A stretch of DNA of 8,190 nucleotides from Wolbachia pipientis (GCF_023661085.1 NZ_JAHDJT010000054.1:1-8190); one strand, 5' to 3'. Counted from the stretch's first letter, positions 1 through 6,507 are shown. Program-made: numbers and translations. The notes: generated from the letters alone by a model not told the origin.

Positions 1-96
1 ATAAAAACGCCAATACTGAAAATAAATAATGACCAGGGCTTCTTTTGCCTTTTTCCATCTAGTAAATTTCTTAAATATTTATTACTAAAGTAGTAT

Positions 97-128
97 CCTG
101 GATTCCAGTGTCAGCTACTTGGATAACA
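97..128 (-). repeat. Dispersed palindromic repeat, left copy (CAAGTAGCTGACACTGG family)
   Basis: This stretch reads CTGGATTCCAGTGTCAGC followed by TACTTGGATAACA. Its reverse complement matches 7702-7732 at all but two of about 31 positions, and also matches 7892-7918. The copy here is in the opposite orientation to the two at the right end of the window. Repeats of this kind are scattered through intergenic DNA of Wolbachia genomes; that attribution is from recognition, not from a search. No coding potential is seen. Confidence 0.75.
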
Positions 129-179
129 TCATAGGGGTTGAGATGACAAGAAAAGGAGATGCTGGGATGATACCCATAA

Positions 180-215
180 CTTCGTCATTCCAGCGCATGA
201 CGCTGGAATCTAGGA
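180..215. repeat. Palindromic hairpin repeat (CCAGCGCATGACGCTGG)
   Basis: A perfect 9-bp inverted repeat is present: ATTCCAGCG at 187-195, loop CATGA, CGCTGGAAT at 201-209. The flanks (GTCATTCC before, CTAGGA after) match the reverse complement of 7826-7858, so the same element occurs at both ends of the window in opposite orientations. No T-run follows, so it is not a good intrinsic terminator. Confidence 0.75.
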
Positions 216-275
216 ATTTTACCAAGTAGGTGAGTGTAAAAGTTATGTGTTAAAATGCACCATTTTTATGGAAAA

Positions 276-308
276 CTAGATCCCAGTATCAAGTACTGAG
301 ATGACAGG
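276..308. repeat. Short palindromic repeat (CAGTATCAAGTACTG type)
   Basis: CAGTA at 284-288 and TACTG at 294-298 form a 5-bp inverted repeat around TCAAG, embedded in ATCCCAGTATCAAGTACTGA and followed by GATGACAGGA. It resembles a third variety of the dispersed repeats in this region. It lies directly upstream of the prs promoter. Confidence 0.5.
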
Positions 309-330
309 AGATAAGAACTTTAGAATAGAG

Positions 331-359
331 TTTCAATCACCCCATAGTTTCTGTATAAT
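331..359 (+). promoter_or_regulatory. Probable sigma-70 promoter of prs-gatC
   Basis: A perfect -10 box TATAAT lies at 354-359, 22 bp before the prs ATG. A 17-bp spacer separates it from TTTCAA at 331-336, a weak -35 box. The dinucleotide TG sits immediately before the -10 box. Transcription would begin near 366, giving a leader of about 15 nt. The -10 box is convincing; the -35 is not. Confidence 0.5.
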
Positions 360-381
360 CTTACAATTCAATTGGTAGATT

Positions 382-1308
382 ATGAAGATAATAATAGGTA
401 GCGCTAGTAAAGAATTAGGGGAATCGATAGTTAACAAGCTAAATGTTCAACCATCCCTTACTCAGGTATCAAGATTTGCCGATGGCGAGATGAACGTGTG
501 CGTGGGAGGCGATATCTATAATCAAGAGGCATACATAATACAGTCAATTTCTCCTCCTACAAATGACAACCTTATGGAGCTCCTGCTTACAATTGATGCA
601 GTAAAGAGGTCAAGAGCCAAAAGAATAACGGCGATTATTCCCTATTATGGATATAGCAGGCAAGATAGGGTTATTAAAAATGACAATACGCAATCTGCTT
701 TGAGTGCAAAATTAGCTGCAAATCTCATCCAGGTTGCAGGTGCAAATGGCGTTGCAATTATTGATTTGCATTCAAGTCAAACTGAAGGGTTTTTTGATAT
801 ACCAGTCGCTAATTTGAGCTGCTTTGAAGTATTTGCTGACTCCATATATACAGAGAATTTGGCAATAGTTGCACCCGATGTCGGAGCAATCGGTAGAGCG
901 CGTGCTTTTGCAAAGACTTTAGAGAAAAAGTATGAGATGGAATTGAGTGATAAGATTATCGTGATAGATAAATATAGAGAGAAAGCAGGTACATCTCAGG
1001 TAATGAATGTGATAGGAGAAGTGACAAATAGGAATTGTGTCATCATCGATGATATAGTTGATTCTGGTGGAACATTATGCAATACCGCTCTTGCTTTGAA
1101 AAGTCACGGGGCAAAGTCTGTAATTTCATACATCACACATGGTGTGTTTTCGGGAAATGCAATTGAAAAAATCTCTTCCTCTTCTCTGGATAAATTAGTG
1201 ATCACGGACACCATACTTCACAAATTTGAAAAAACTGATAAAATCGAAGTTGTTTCAACTGCAAATATTTTGGTTCACTTCATTAAAGAGGATAAGAATG
1301 CCAGCTAG
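382..1308 (+). CDS. prs: Ribose-phosphate pyrophosphokinase (PRPP synthetase)
   Basis: This cytoplasmic enzyme makes PRPP from ribose 5-phosphate and ATP, feeding purine, pyrimidine and NAD synthesis. The 308 residues are close to the family's usual 310-320. Visible motifs are FADGE (32-36), PYYGYSRQDR (87-96), DLHSSQTEGFFDIP (128-141), PDVGAIGRA (165-173), the catalytic-loop VIDKYRE (194-200), and the PRPP-binding IIDDIVDSGGTL (221-232). Two family-conserved spots differ from the E. coli enzyme: PVDN reads PVAN (141-144) and PDIGG reads PDVGA (165-169). The start is the ATG 22 bp after a TATAAT box, with only a weak ribosome site (GGTAG). The 3' end overlaps the preferred gatC start by 11 bp, so the two genes are probably translated from one message. 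Assignment is secure from the motif set. Confidence 0.97.
   Translation: MKIIIGSASKELGESIVNKLNVQPSLTQVSRFADGEMNVCVGGDIYNQEAYIIQSISPPTNDNLMELLLTIDAVKRSRAKRITAIIPYYGYSRQDRVIKNDNTQSALSAKLAANLIQVAGANGVAIIDLHSSQTEGFFDIPVANLSCFEVFADSIYTENLAIVAPDVGAIGRARAFAKTLEKKYEMELSDKIIVIDKYREKAGTSQVMNVIGEVTNRNCVIIDDIVDSGGTLCNTALALKSHGAKSVISYITHGVFSGNAIEKISSSSLDKLVITDTILHKFEKTDKIEVVSTANILVHFIKEDKNAS
1286..1291 (+). promoter_or_regulatory. Ribosome binding site deciding the gatC start
   Basis: AAGAGG lies inside the end of prs, six bases before ATG 1298. It is the best Shine-Dalgarno match near the gatC start and favours that ATG over the downstream GTG at 1346. Confidence 0.5.
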
Positions 1309-1651
1309 ATCAACAGAAGACGTCATCACCTCGCTAATAGAGTTTGTGAACAAAAGAAAAGTAACAATTACTAAGGAAGAAATGCTTAAAATTGCACAGC
1401 TTGTAAGAATTAAGTTATCAAATGACGAAATTGAGCACTACTCCAAAGAACTAACGATGCTGGATTGGATACATGATGTTTTGTTGCAAGTTAACACTGA
1501 AGGTGTTTCTCCTATACGTTATGGTAGTATAGATAAGGACATTCACGTACGTGATGACGTTGTCAATGCTCAGAACATTAAAGAGGAGATATTGTCCAAT
1601 ACAAAATCTGAGCATGGATATTTTGTAGTGCCAAAGGTGATAAACGATTGA
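1298..1651 (+). CDS. gatC: Asp-tRNA(Asn)/Glu-tRNA(Gln) amidotransferase subunit C
   Basis: GatC is the small subunit of GatCAB, which amidates misacylated Glu-tRNA(Gln) and Asp-tRNA(Asn) in bacteria lacking GlnRS or AsnRS. It wraps around GatA and GatB as a belt. Family signatures are the N-terminal VTITKEEMLKIAQLVRIKLS (22-41), the central VSPIRY (70-75), the conserved (L/V)RDD (84-87) and the C-terminal GYFVVPKVI (107-115). From ATG 1298 the product is 117 residues, about 20 longer than typical GatC, whose N terminus would match a start near TITKEEM. An alternative GTG at 1346 gives 101 residues but has a poor ribosome site. ATG 1298 has AAGAGG at six bases and overlaps prs. gatA and gatB are not in the window. 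Function is secure; the start is less certain. Confidence 0.9.
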   Translation: MPARSTEDVITSLIEFVNKRKVTITKEEMLKIAQLVRIKLSNDEIEHYSKELTMLDWIHDVLLQVNTEGVSPIRYGSIDKDIHVRDDVVNAQNIKEEILSNTKSEHGYFVVPKVIND

Positions 1652-1711
1652 AATAAGACTGTGTTGTACAGTCCCAGGATGTGGTGGCATGATAAAGTAT
1701 GAAAAAAATAG

Positions 1712-1740
1712 TTGACTTTCCCAAATTCACCTGCTATACT
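1712..1740 (+). promoter_or_regulatory. Strong sigma-70-type promoter with no open reading frame after it
   Basis: TTGACT (1712-1717) and TATACT (1735-1740) are separated by exactly 17 bp, each one base from consensus. This is the best promoter in the window. The expected start is near 1747, only about 30 bp ahead of the intrinsic terminator hairpin at 1777-1804, and no ATG-initiated frame of note begins after it. It may drive a short RNA, or mtaB through incomplete termination. Confidence 0.65.
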
Positions 1741-1746
1741 ATAAAA

Positions 1747-1804
1747 CTTTTTCTGTAAAAGGATAAGTAGCTTCAAGCACCAACGTCAAGTTGGTGCGAT
1801 TTTT
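1747..1804 (+). ncRNA. Candidate small RNA of about 58 nt
   Basis: The RNA is inferred only from a near-consensus promoter and a well-formed intrinsic terminator bracketing it. The predicted transcript starts near 1747, has an unstructured U/A-rich 5' part that includes AAAAGGATAAGTAG, and ends in the hairpin plus U-run. It contains no ATG. I do not recognise it as a tRNA, SRP RNA, tmRNA or riboswitch. If the terminator leaks, the RNA could extend into the 1805-1955 stretch and act as a leader or attenuator for mtaB. A 6S-like RNA spanning more of the gap cannot be excluded by eye. Confidence 0.4.
1777..1804 (+). terminator. Intrinsic terminator
   Basis: GCACCAAC (1777-1784), loop GTCAA, and GTTGGTGC (1790-1797) form a perfect 8-bp stem with five G-C pairs. 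GA and then TTTTT (1800-1804) follow. It is oriented for plus-strand transcription. It would end the candidate small RNA and also any prs-gatC read-through. Confidence 0.75.
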
Positions 1805-1955
1805 CTGGGTTAATATTCCTTAAGCTGGCGCAGTTACACAATTTTTGCTTGAGGCAAATCATTCTCACATTTCTGAGCCTGGTCATAAGAGGCTTAATGA
1901 CTTTACTTGAATGTTTGATATAATAATTAAATTATAAAATCGATTGAAGTCTAGC
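1805..1955 (+). other. mtaB upstream region, AT-rich, function unassigned
   Basis: This completes the 304-bp gap between gatC and mtaB. No frame of credible length is seen. A TATAAT at 1919-1924 and a TATAAA at 1933-1938 lie 32 and 18 bp before the mtaB ATG and could be -10 boxes. No matching -35 box is convincing at 16-18 bp spacing for either (TTGAAT at 1907-1912 is mis-spaced). The part 1805-1900 carries no tRNA or recognised RNA. Confidence 0.35.
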
Positions 1956-3191
1956 ATGAATGAAGTAGTAACATTTGGCTGTCGTTTAAATTTTTATGAA
2001 AGTGAGTTAATTAAAGAAGCACTAAGAAAAGCAGAGAGAAAAAATGTTGTTGTAGTACACAGTTGTGCAGTAACAAATGAAGCAGAACGCCAGGTGAAAC
2101 AAAAAATACGTAAGATTCATAAAAATGATCCAAGTAAAGAAATTATTGTAGTTGGCTGTGCCGTTCAATTAGATCCTAAATCGTACAGCAACATTCCTGG
2201 TGTAAGCAAAGTGCTGGGCAATCAAGATAAACTAAAGACTGAAAATTATTTGCTAAATAATAACAAAATATTAGTCAGTGATAATCAAGCAAGCAGGTCA
2301 GAACCTATTCTAATTAATAAGCTTGAGGATAAATCAAGAGCATTTATCGAAGTCCAAAACGGCTGTAATCATAGCTGCACATTTTGCTCAATTACTGAAG
2401 CAAGAGGAAACAACCGATCCGTACCAATAAACAATATTATAGAGCAAATCAAGGTTTTTGTAGCAAACGGTTACCAAGAAGTAGTGTTTACAGGAGTTGA
2501 TATTACTGATTTTGGTACAGACTTATTTGGCAAACCTTCACTTGGTTCAATGATCAGGAGAGTTTTAAAGGATGTACCGGAATTGAAGAGACTTAGGCTT
2601 TCTTCCATTGATGTTGCTGAAATTGACGACGAGTTAATGAGCTTAATAGTTAACGAATCAAGATTTATGCCACATTTACACTTAAGTTTACAATCTGGTA
2701 ATAATTTAATCCTAAAAAGGATGAAACGTCGTCACAGTAGAGAGCAAGTGATAGAATTTTGTCATAAAGTAAGGGAATTGAGGCCTGATATAGCGTTTGG
2801 TGCTGATATTATTGCTGGATTTCCAACGGAAACTGATGAAATGTTTCAAGATACTGTTAATCTACTAAAGGAAACGAACATAGTTTACCTACATGCTTTT
2901 CCATATTCAAAGCGAAAGAACACGCCTGCTGCGCGAATGCCACAAGTGCCAGAGAATGTGCGTAAAGAAAGGGTAAAAAACTTGAGGGAAATAAGTAAAG
3001 AAATGATGAATAACTTTTATCAATCTTTGATCGGCACTAAACAAAGCGTTTTAGTTGAGCAGAATAATATCGGCAGGGCAGAAAATTTTGCACTAATAAA
3101 GCTTTCATCAGAGGTTCAGGCTAAAAGCATTGTAAAAGCTAACGTTATAGGAATGGAGAGTGGTTATTTAATTGGTTTCTTAATTTCTTGA
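1956..3191 (+). CDS. mtaB: MtaB-like tRNA (t6A37) 2-methylthiotransferase
   Basis: This radical-SAM enzyme of the MiaB/RimO/MtaB family adds a methylthio group to N6-threonylcarbamoyladenosine at position 37 of ANN-decoding tRNAs. An N-terminal UPF0004 domain carries three cluster cysteines, C9 (TFGCRLN), C37 (HSCAVT) and C68 (VVGCAVQ). The radical-SAM cluster is CNHSCTFC (C137, C141, C144). Further core motifs are VVFTGVDITDFG (176-187), HLHLSLQSG (240-248) and FGADIIAGFPTET (281-293). A short TRAM-like tail covers about 358-411. Length (411) fits the MtaB branch. MiaB, which acts on i6A tRNAs, is less likely because the spacing and the GCRLN/CNHSC motifs look MtaB-like, but branch assignment is by eye. 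ATG 1956 is chosen over TTG 1944 because family members begin just before the TFGC motif. The surface antigen starts 26 bp downstream. Confidence 0.9.
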   Translation: MNEVVTFGCRLNFYESELIKEALRKAERKNVVVVHSCAVTNEAERQVKQKIRKIHKNDPSKEIIVVGCAVQLDPKSYSNIPGVSKVLGNQDKLKTENYLLNNNKILVSDNQASRSEPILINKLEDKSRAFIEVQNGCNHSCTFCSITEARGNNRSVPINNIIEQIKVFVANGYQEVVFTGVDITDFGTDLFGKPSLGSMIRRVLKDVPELKRLRLSSIDVAEIDDELMSLIVNESRFMPHLHLSLQSGNNLILKRMKRRHSREQVIEFCHKVRELRPDIAFGADIIAGFPTETDEMFQDTVNLLKETNIVYLHAFPYSKRKNTPAARMPQVPENVRKERVKNLREISKEMMNNFYQSLIGTKQSVLVEQNNIGRAENFALIKLSSEVQAKSIVKANVIGMESGYLIGFLIS

Positions 3192-3217
3192 TATGAGAAA
3201 AGTATTGTAAGTTGTTT

Positions 3218-4009
3218 ATGATGAAAAGATCTACTGTTTTTGATATATTGCTAATCTTATGTATTAGCTTTTTTTCTGCTCAGGCTAATGCAGGTGATGC
3301 TGAAGATCTAATGCTTGCAGACAAATTTGTATGCCATGAATCTAGAAAATATGATGAAAAAGAAGTTACATCAGTTGAAGATAAAAGACTTAATTTCTAT
3401 GTTAGTGCCAACGGTGGCAAGATATATTACGATAACTCAGAGACATTTATAAATGGCATAAGAGCAATCGGAGAAAGAGTTCTCACTTTAGTTGAAAACC
3501 GTTGCGGTTCTATAATAAGAAATATAGTGGAAGATGAAATTAAGAGTATACAGCAATTTGATGGTAAAATTGATTTCCAGTGGCTCAGCAGCATATCTTT
3601 AGGTTACTATGCTAGAGAAAATGGCCGAATTGATTTTGAAACTATGTATTCTTGGGCCGATATTAAAAGTGATAACCCTCCACCAGTATTTGATAAATCA
3701 GTCAGTATATTCGCATTTTTGTTAAACTTCTATTATAATCCTAGTATTCAGGATACACAATTTGCTCCATATATCGGTCTTGGTATAGGACCAACAGTTT
3801 TTAGATTAAAAAAGGTTAATGGGTCACCTAAAAATTCAATGCCATTAAATGTTCCTTGGTTTGCCTATCAAGTGAAACTTGGTGTTAATTATTCAATAAT
3901 TCCGGAAGTTAGAGCCTCCCTTGGTTATCGTTACTTCAGCATTCCAATACCGGTTGCAGATGACATATCAACTCATAATATTGAAATCGGTTTGATGTTC
4001 AGTTTTTAG
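3218..4009 (+). CDS. Outer-membrane surface antigen, Msp/P44/WSP-like (Surface_Ag_2 family)
   Basis: This is a predicted outer-membrane beta-barrel. A signal peptide is clear: MKR, a hydrophobic core (about 7-19), then AQANA with cleavage after residue 25. The C-terminal half has the Anaplasmataceae surface-antigen pattern: PYIGLGIGPTVFRL (184-197), then WFAYQVKLGVNYSI (214-227), EVRASLGYRYF (230-240) and a last strand IEIGLMFSF ending in phenylalanine, as expected for Bam-dependent insertion. It is 263 residues from ATG 3218; ATG 3221 is equally possible, and TTG 3212 is less likely. Two cysteines (39, 96) lie in the mature part. It differs clearly from canonical WSP, and residues 30-110, rich in charge, are not recognised. 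It may be co-transcribed with mtaB, 26 bp upstream. The stop abuts the convergent secretin stop with no spacer. Ligand or host role is unknown. Confidence 0.82.
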   Translation: MMKRSTVFDILLILCISFFSAQANAGDAEDLMLADKFVCHESRKYDEKEVTSVEDKRLNFYVSANGGKIYYDNSETFINGIRAIGERVLTLVENRCGSIIRNIVEDEIKSIQQFDGKIDFQWLSSISLGYYARENGRIDFETMYSWADIKSDNPPPVFDKSVSIFAFLLNFYYNPSIQDTQFAPYIGLGIGPTVFRLKKVNGSPKNSMPLNVPWFAYQVKLGVNYSIIPEVRASLGYRYFSIPIPVADDISTHNIEIGLMFSF

Positions 4010-5545
4010 TTAATATATATATAAATTCTCGTCCTTTTTATCTAACAAACCAAGCGTTGGCACAATTGTTGCTTTTAAAAAGATGACGGTTTCTACCGTT
4101 CTCATATTATCCGCTAGCTTTTTTGACTTCTGATGCAATGTAGCTTTAAAGCTTTGCTTATCTTCTCTATGCTCTATAAGCCCGCCAATTACCATAACTT
4201 CACCACTCTTGATTTTTAACATAGAGTTCATTTCCCTAATTTCAATAATTGGAATGTTACTATTCAGTTTTGTTTTACTCTGCTGCGCGATGTACTCTAT
4301 ATTTGGGTCTTTAGTGTAGCCGTTAATTCTCGATAAAGTTGGGTGTATATCCATGAATATTTCACTAGTATCAACATTGATACTTGGATGGATTATTAAC
4401 ACAACGCCTATTGGAACACTATTCATTTTGGTAATTAAGGTATGATTGGAGTTTTTTTGTATATCAAAGGTAAAATAAACGTGATTTTTAGTGAAAGAAA
4501 TCATCGCTTGCTGATTATTTATGGCATGTATTCTAGGGCTTGAAATCACAGTTGAAGTGCCGAATTTGTCTAAACTTTTTACTAAATTCCCTAGATCACC
4601 CACGCCAAAGTTCATTGCTAAATTAATAATGGAACTATCCTGATTCATTATAGGTTTGGTTCCATCGCATAAATCATCTAAGTTGATACCAGAAAGGTAC
4701 TTATCGTCTAACACAACTTCAACTATCTTTGCCTCTATCATTACTTGAGAAGACGCTAACTGCTTAACTTTATTAATATATTCTTCAACAGCTCTGTGGA
4801 TGCTTTTTCTAGCATTCAAAATAATAACACCAGCTTCTCTATTAGATGAAAGAAATTCTCCATCATTTACCCCGTTAACATCCATTATTGCATTCAACCC
4901 CTTTTCCAATGAGTTCCATAAATCGCTGCTATATTGAGACCTCATAACGCTGTTATAGTCCTTATCAGCATTGACCCCGTCGCTGCTGGTAATATTGTTG
5001 TTAACAACAAAACTGCTTTGAGCAGAGTGTTGAATATTGATAAAGTCTACGTAATAATTTTGCGCGTACGGTAAATCTTGCTCAATTCTAATCACACCAT
5101 TACTTGTTGAATAACGCAGTTTGGCGCTATCAGTTATGCTCTGAATTACTTCATTTATATTTTTATCTTTTAGCTTTAAAATAATATTGCCTGATATTTT
5201 TGGATCTATATCTAAGTTAATGTCAGAAAGTTTTCCTATCTCAATCAGCAAATCCTTTACTGGCACTTCTTCACCAATATTAATAGAAATAAGCTGGCTA
5301 CTGGCCGTGAAATCAGGAAACTTTACGGGCAAAGGTACAATTTCTGGTACTGTTGGTTTGTTGCTCTCCAAAGGAAAAATTTTGCCCTTGCATTGCCTCA
5401 GTGAATGGTCGTGCTCAACATCATGATGATTTTTGTCGTCTATTTGGGTAATATATCCCTGAGTAGGTAAGCATATACAAGAGATGATAAAAATGAGCAT
5501 TGAACATTTAAAAATGATCATTAGAAAAAAAGCATATAAAACCAT
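4010..5545 (-). CDS. Secretin of the type II secretion/type IV pilus superfamily (PilQ/MshL/GspD-like)
   Basis: Secretins form large gated outer-membrane channels for pili, type II or type III export, or filamentous phage. The N terminus is hydrophobic (3-25), and IISC at 20-23 could be a lipobox, as in lipoprotein secretins such as MshL and BfpB. An STN-like domain lies at about 85-156, with a linker rich in Asn and Ser (170-235). REAGVIILNARKSIH (236-250) fits an N-domain strand. The secretin core begins at SSQVMIEAKIVEVVL (265-279) and includes GTSTVISSPRIHAINNQQA (329-347), GVVLIIHPSI (380-389) and the signature MLKIKSGEVMVIGGLIEHRE (442-461). The core is complete, ending in VIFLKATIVPT. 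Length 511 suits MshL/PilQ-type proteins. No pilotin, pilin, ATPase or inner-membrane partner is adjacent. The start ATG 5545 has a weak ribosome site; ATG 5521 would shorten the signal. Which machine it serves is unknown. Confidence 0.87.
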   Translation of the reverse strand: MVLYAFFLMIIFKCSMLIFIISCICLPTQGYITQIDDKNHHDVEHDHSLRQCKGKIFPLESNKPTVPEIVPLPVKFPDFTASSQLISINIGEEVPVKDLLIEIGKLSDINLDIDPKISGNIILKLKDKNINEVIQSITDSAKLRYSTSNGVIRIEQDLPYAQNYYVDFINIQHSAQSSFVVNNNITSSDGVNADKDYNSVMRSQYSSDLWNSLEKGLNAIMDVNGVNDGEFLSSNREAGVIILNARKSIHRAVEEYINKVKQLASSQVMIEAKIVEVVLDDKYLSGINLDDLCDGTKPIMNQDSSIINLAMNFGVGDLGNLVKSLDKFGTSTVISSPRIHAINNQQAMISFTKNHVYFTFDIQKNSNHTLITKMNSVPIGVVLIIHPSINVDTSEIFMDIHPTLSRINGYTKDPNIEYIAQQSKTKLNSNIPIIEIREMNSMLKIKSGEVMVIGGLIEHREDKQSFKATLHQKSKKLADNMRTVETVIFLKATIVPTLGLLDKKDENLYIY

Positions 5546-5721
5546 TCTAATAGATTTCTATAAAAACATTAAAAATGTATTTAATTTTGTTTTCGTCTGA
5601 CAAAATCACTACACTAAATGCTGCAAATTTATAGCCTTAAAGCTATAGGGTTCTCATCTATAGAGACCATCCACAAGATACTTGTTTTTGATCAGGATGA
5701 TTTTGTTTCTTAAAACTTGAA

Positions 5722-6429
5722 TTAAGTTGAATTGCTTTTTTCACTATTGTTAATTTTTTCTAGCATTAGCTCAGCAGCCTTTTGTTCAGCAACCTTTTTA
5801 CTAGAAGCGCATGCAGAAACTTCACCATAGTTTTCTATGCGAATTGATATAGTAAATTCAGGATTATGTGCTGGCCCAGTCTGTTTTGTAAGCTCATACT
5901 CTGGTAGAGGTAATTTATTTTTCTGAGTCCATTCTTGTAGCGAGGTTTTAGGATCTTGAGGAGGGATTAGCATATCCTTAGCCAGCTTCTCCCAATGTTG
6001 GGTAACAAATCTTTCAACATTTTTAAATCCGCCATCAATATAAATTGCGCCTATTAGTGCTTCAAGTGCGTTTTCCAAATTTTTTAAGTTACATTTCCCT
6101 CCATTGCAGCGTTCGCTATTATTCATGAGAATAAAATCGCCCAACTCTATTTCTTTAGCGACATTGGCAATCGTACTGCCACAAACTAAGTCCGTTTTTC
6201 TTTTCGCCAACGCGCCTTCTCTTTCCTCAGGAAATAGTTTAAACAGTATAGCAGACACAATCATATTCAAAATGCTATCACCCAAAAATTCTAACCTCTC
6301 GTAATTTTCAGTTTGATTTTTGCTATTTCTTTTATTTAAGCTTGGATGAGTCAGTGCTTCTTCTAATATCGCATCATTTTTGAACCTATAGTCGATGATT
6401 TTAGATATTGCATTGTTCACGTTTTTCAT
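5722..6429 (-). CDS. rnc: Ribonuclease III
   Basis: This cytoplasmic endonuclease cleaves double-stranded RNA in rRNA precursors and structured mRNAs, working as a dimer. The 235 residues match the usual 220-240. The RNase III domain carries the signature ERLEFLGDSIL (44-54), with E44, E47 and D51 corresponding to E. coli E38, E41 and D45. In the second metal motif, NALEALIGAIYID (120-132), E123 equals E. coli E117, but the position of D114 is N120. The double-stranded-RNA-binding domain covers about 158-227, from DPKTSLQEWTQ to KKVAEQKAAELML. The gene lies 78 bp after pyrD on the same strand. A possible -10 box (TATAAA on the minus strand, 6467-6472) lies in that gap without a clear -35. The start is ATG 6429. 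Identity is secure. Confidence 0.95.
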   Translation of the reverse strand: MKNVNNAISKIIDYRFKNDAILEEALTHPSLNKRNSKNQTENYERLEFLGDSILNMIVSAILFKLFPEEREGALAKRKTDLVCGSTIANVAKEIELGDFILMNNSERCNGGKCNLKNLENALEALIGAIYIDGGFKNVERFVTQHWEKLAKDMLIPPQDPKTSLQEWTQKNKLPLPEYELTKQTGPAHNPEFTISIRIENYGEVSACASSKKVAEQKAAELMLEKINNSEKSNST

Positions 6430-6444
6430 ACTTGTTGTATTAAA

Positions 6445-6458
6445 AGGAAGTACTTCCT
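6445..6458. repeat. 14-bp perfect palindrome in the rnc leader
   Basis: AGGAAGTACTTCCT is fully self-complementary. On the minus strand it ends 15 nt before the rnc ATG. In RNA it could form a 5-bp stem with loop GTAC and sequester the AGGA. It could also be a protein-binding site or chance. Confidence 0.4.
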
Positions 6459-6507
6459 GCTGTATCTTTATATCAGAAAATGAGTTTTACTCCATCAAAA
6501 TAAGTTG

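Noticed and set aside
34..60. Possible terminator of an upstream gene (AGGGC...GCCTTTTT)
   Set aside because: The stem is only five pairs including a G-T pair, and no gene end is visible before it.
1657..1673. Hairpin GACTGT-GTTGT-ACAGTC just after gatC
   Set aside because: A 6-bp stem not followed by Ts; too weak to call a terminator.
1451..1776. Minus-strand frames overlapping gatC and the downstream gap
   Set aside because: They lie largely antisense to gatC, show no recognisable motifs and have no ribosome site; gatC explains the sequence.
1944..1955. Upstream TTG start for mtaB
   Set aside because: It adds four residues before the family's usual N terminus; ATG 1956 fits better.
1652..1955. 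tRNA, SRP RNA or tmRNA gene in the gap
   Set aside because: No cloverleaf, no T-loop GTTCGA-type motif and no SRP or tmRNA signature was seen.
3212..3217. Upstream TTG start for the surface antigen
   Set aside because: Two consecutive ATGs follow at once and give a normal signal peptide.
5187..5426. Plus-strand frame of 79 codons inside the secretin gene
   Set aside because: It is antisense to the STN-domain region of a clear secretin and has no family features.
5630..5647. Inverted repeat TATAGC-CTTAAA-GCTATA between secretin and rnc
   Set aside because: The stem is short and AT-rich with no T-run on either strand; it could be chance in AT-rich DNA.
6104..6304. Plus-strand frame inside rnc, and similar ones inside pyrD (6620-6808, 6900-7118)
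   Set aside because: All are shadows of well-supported minus-strand genes.
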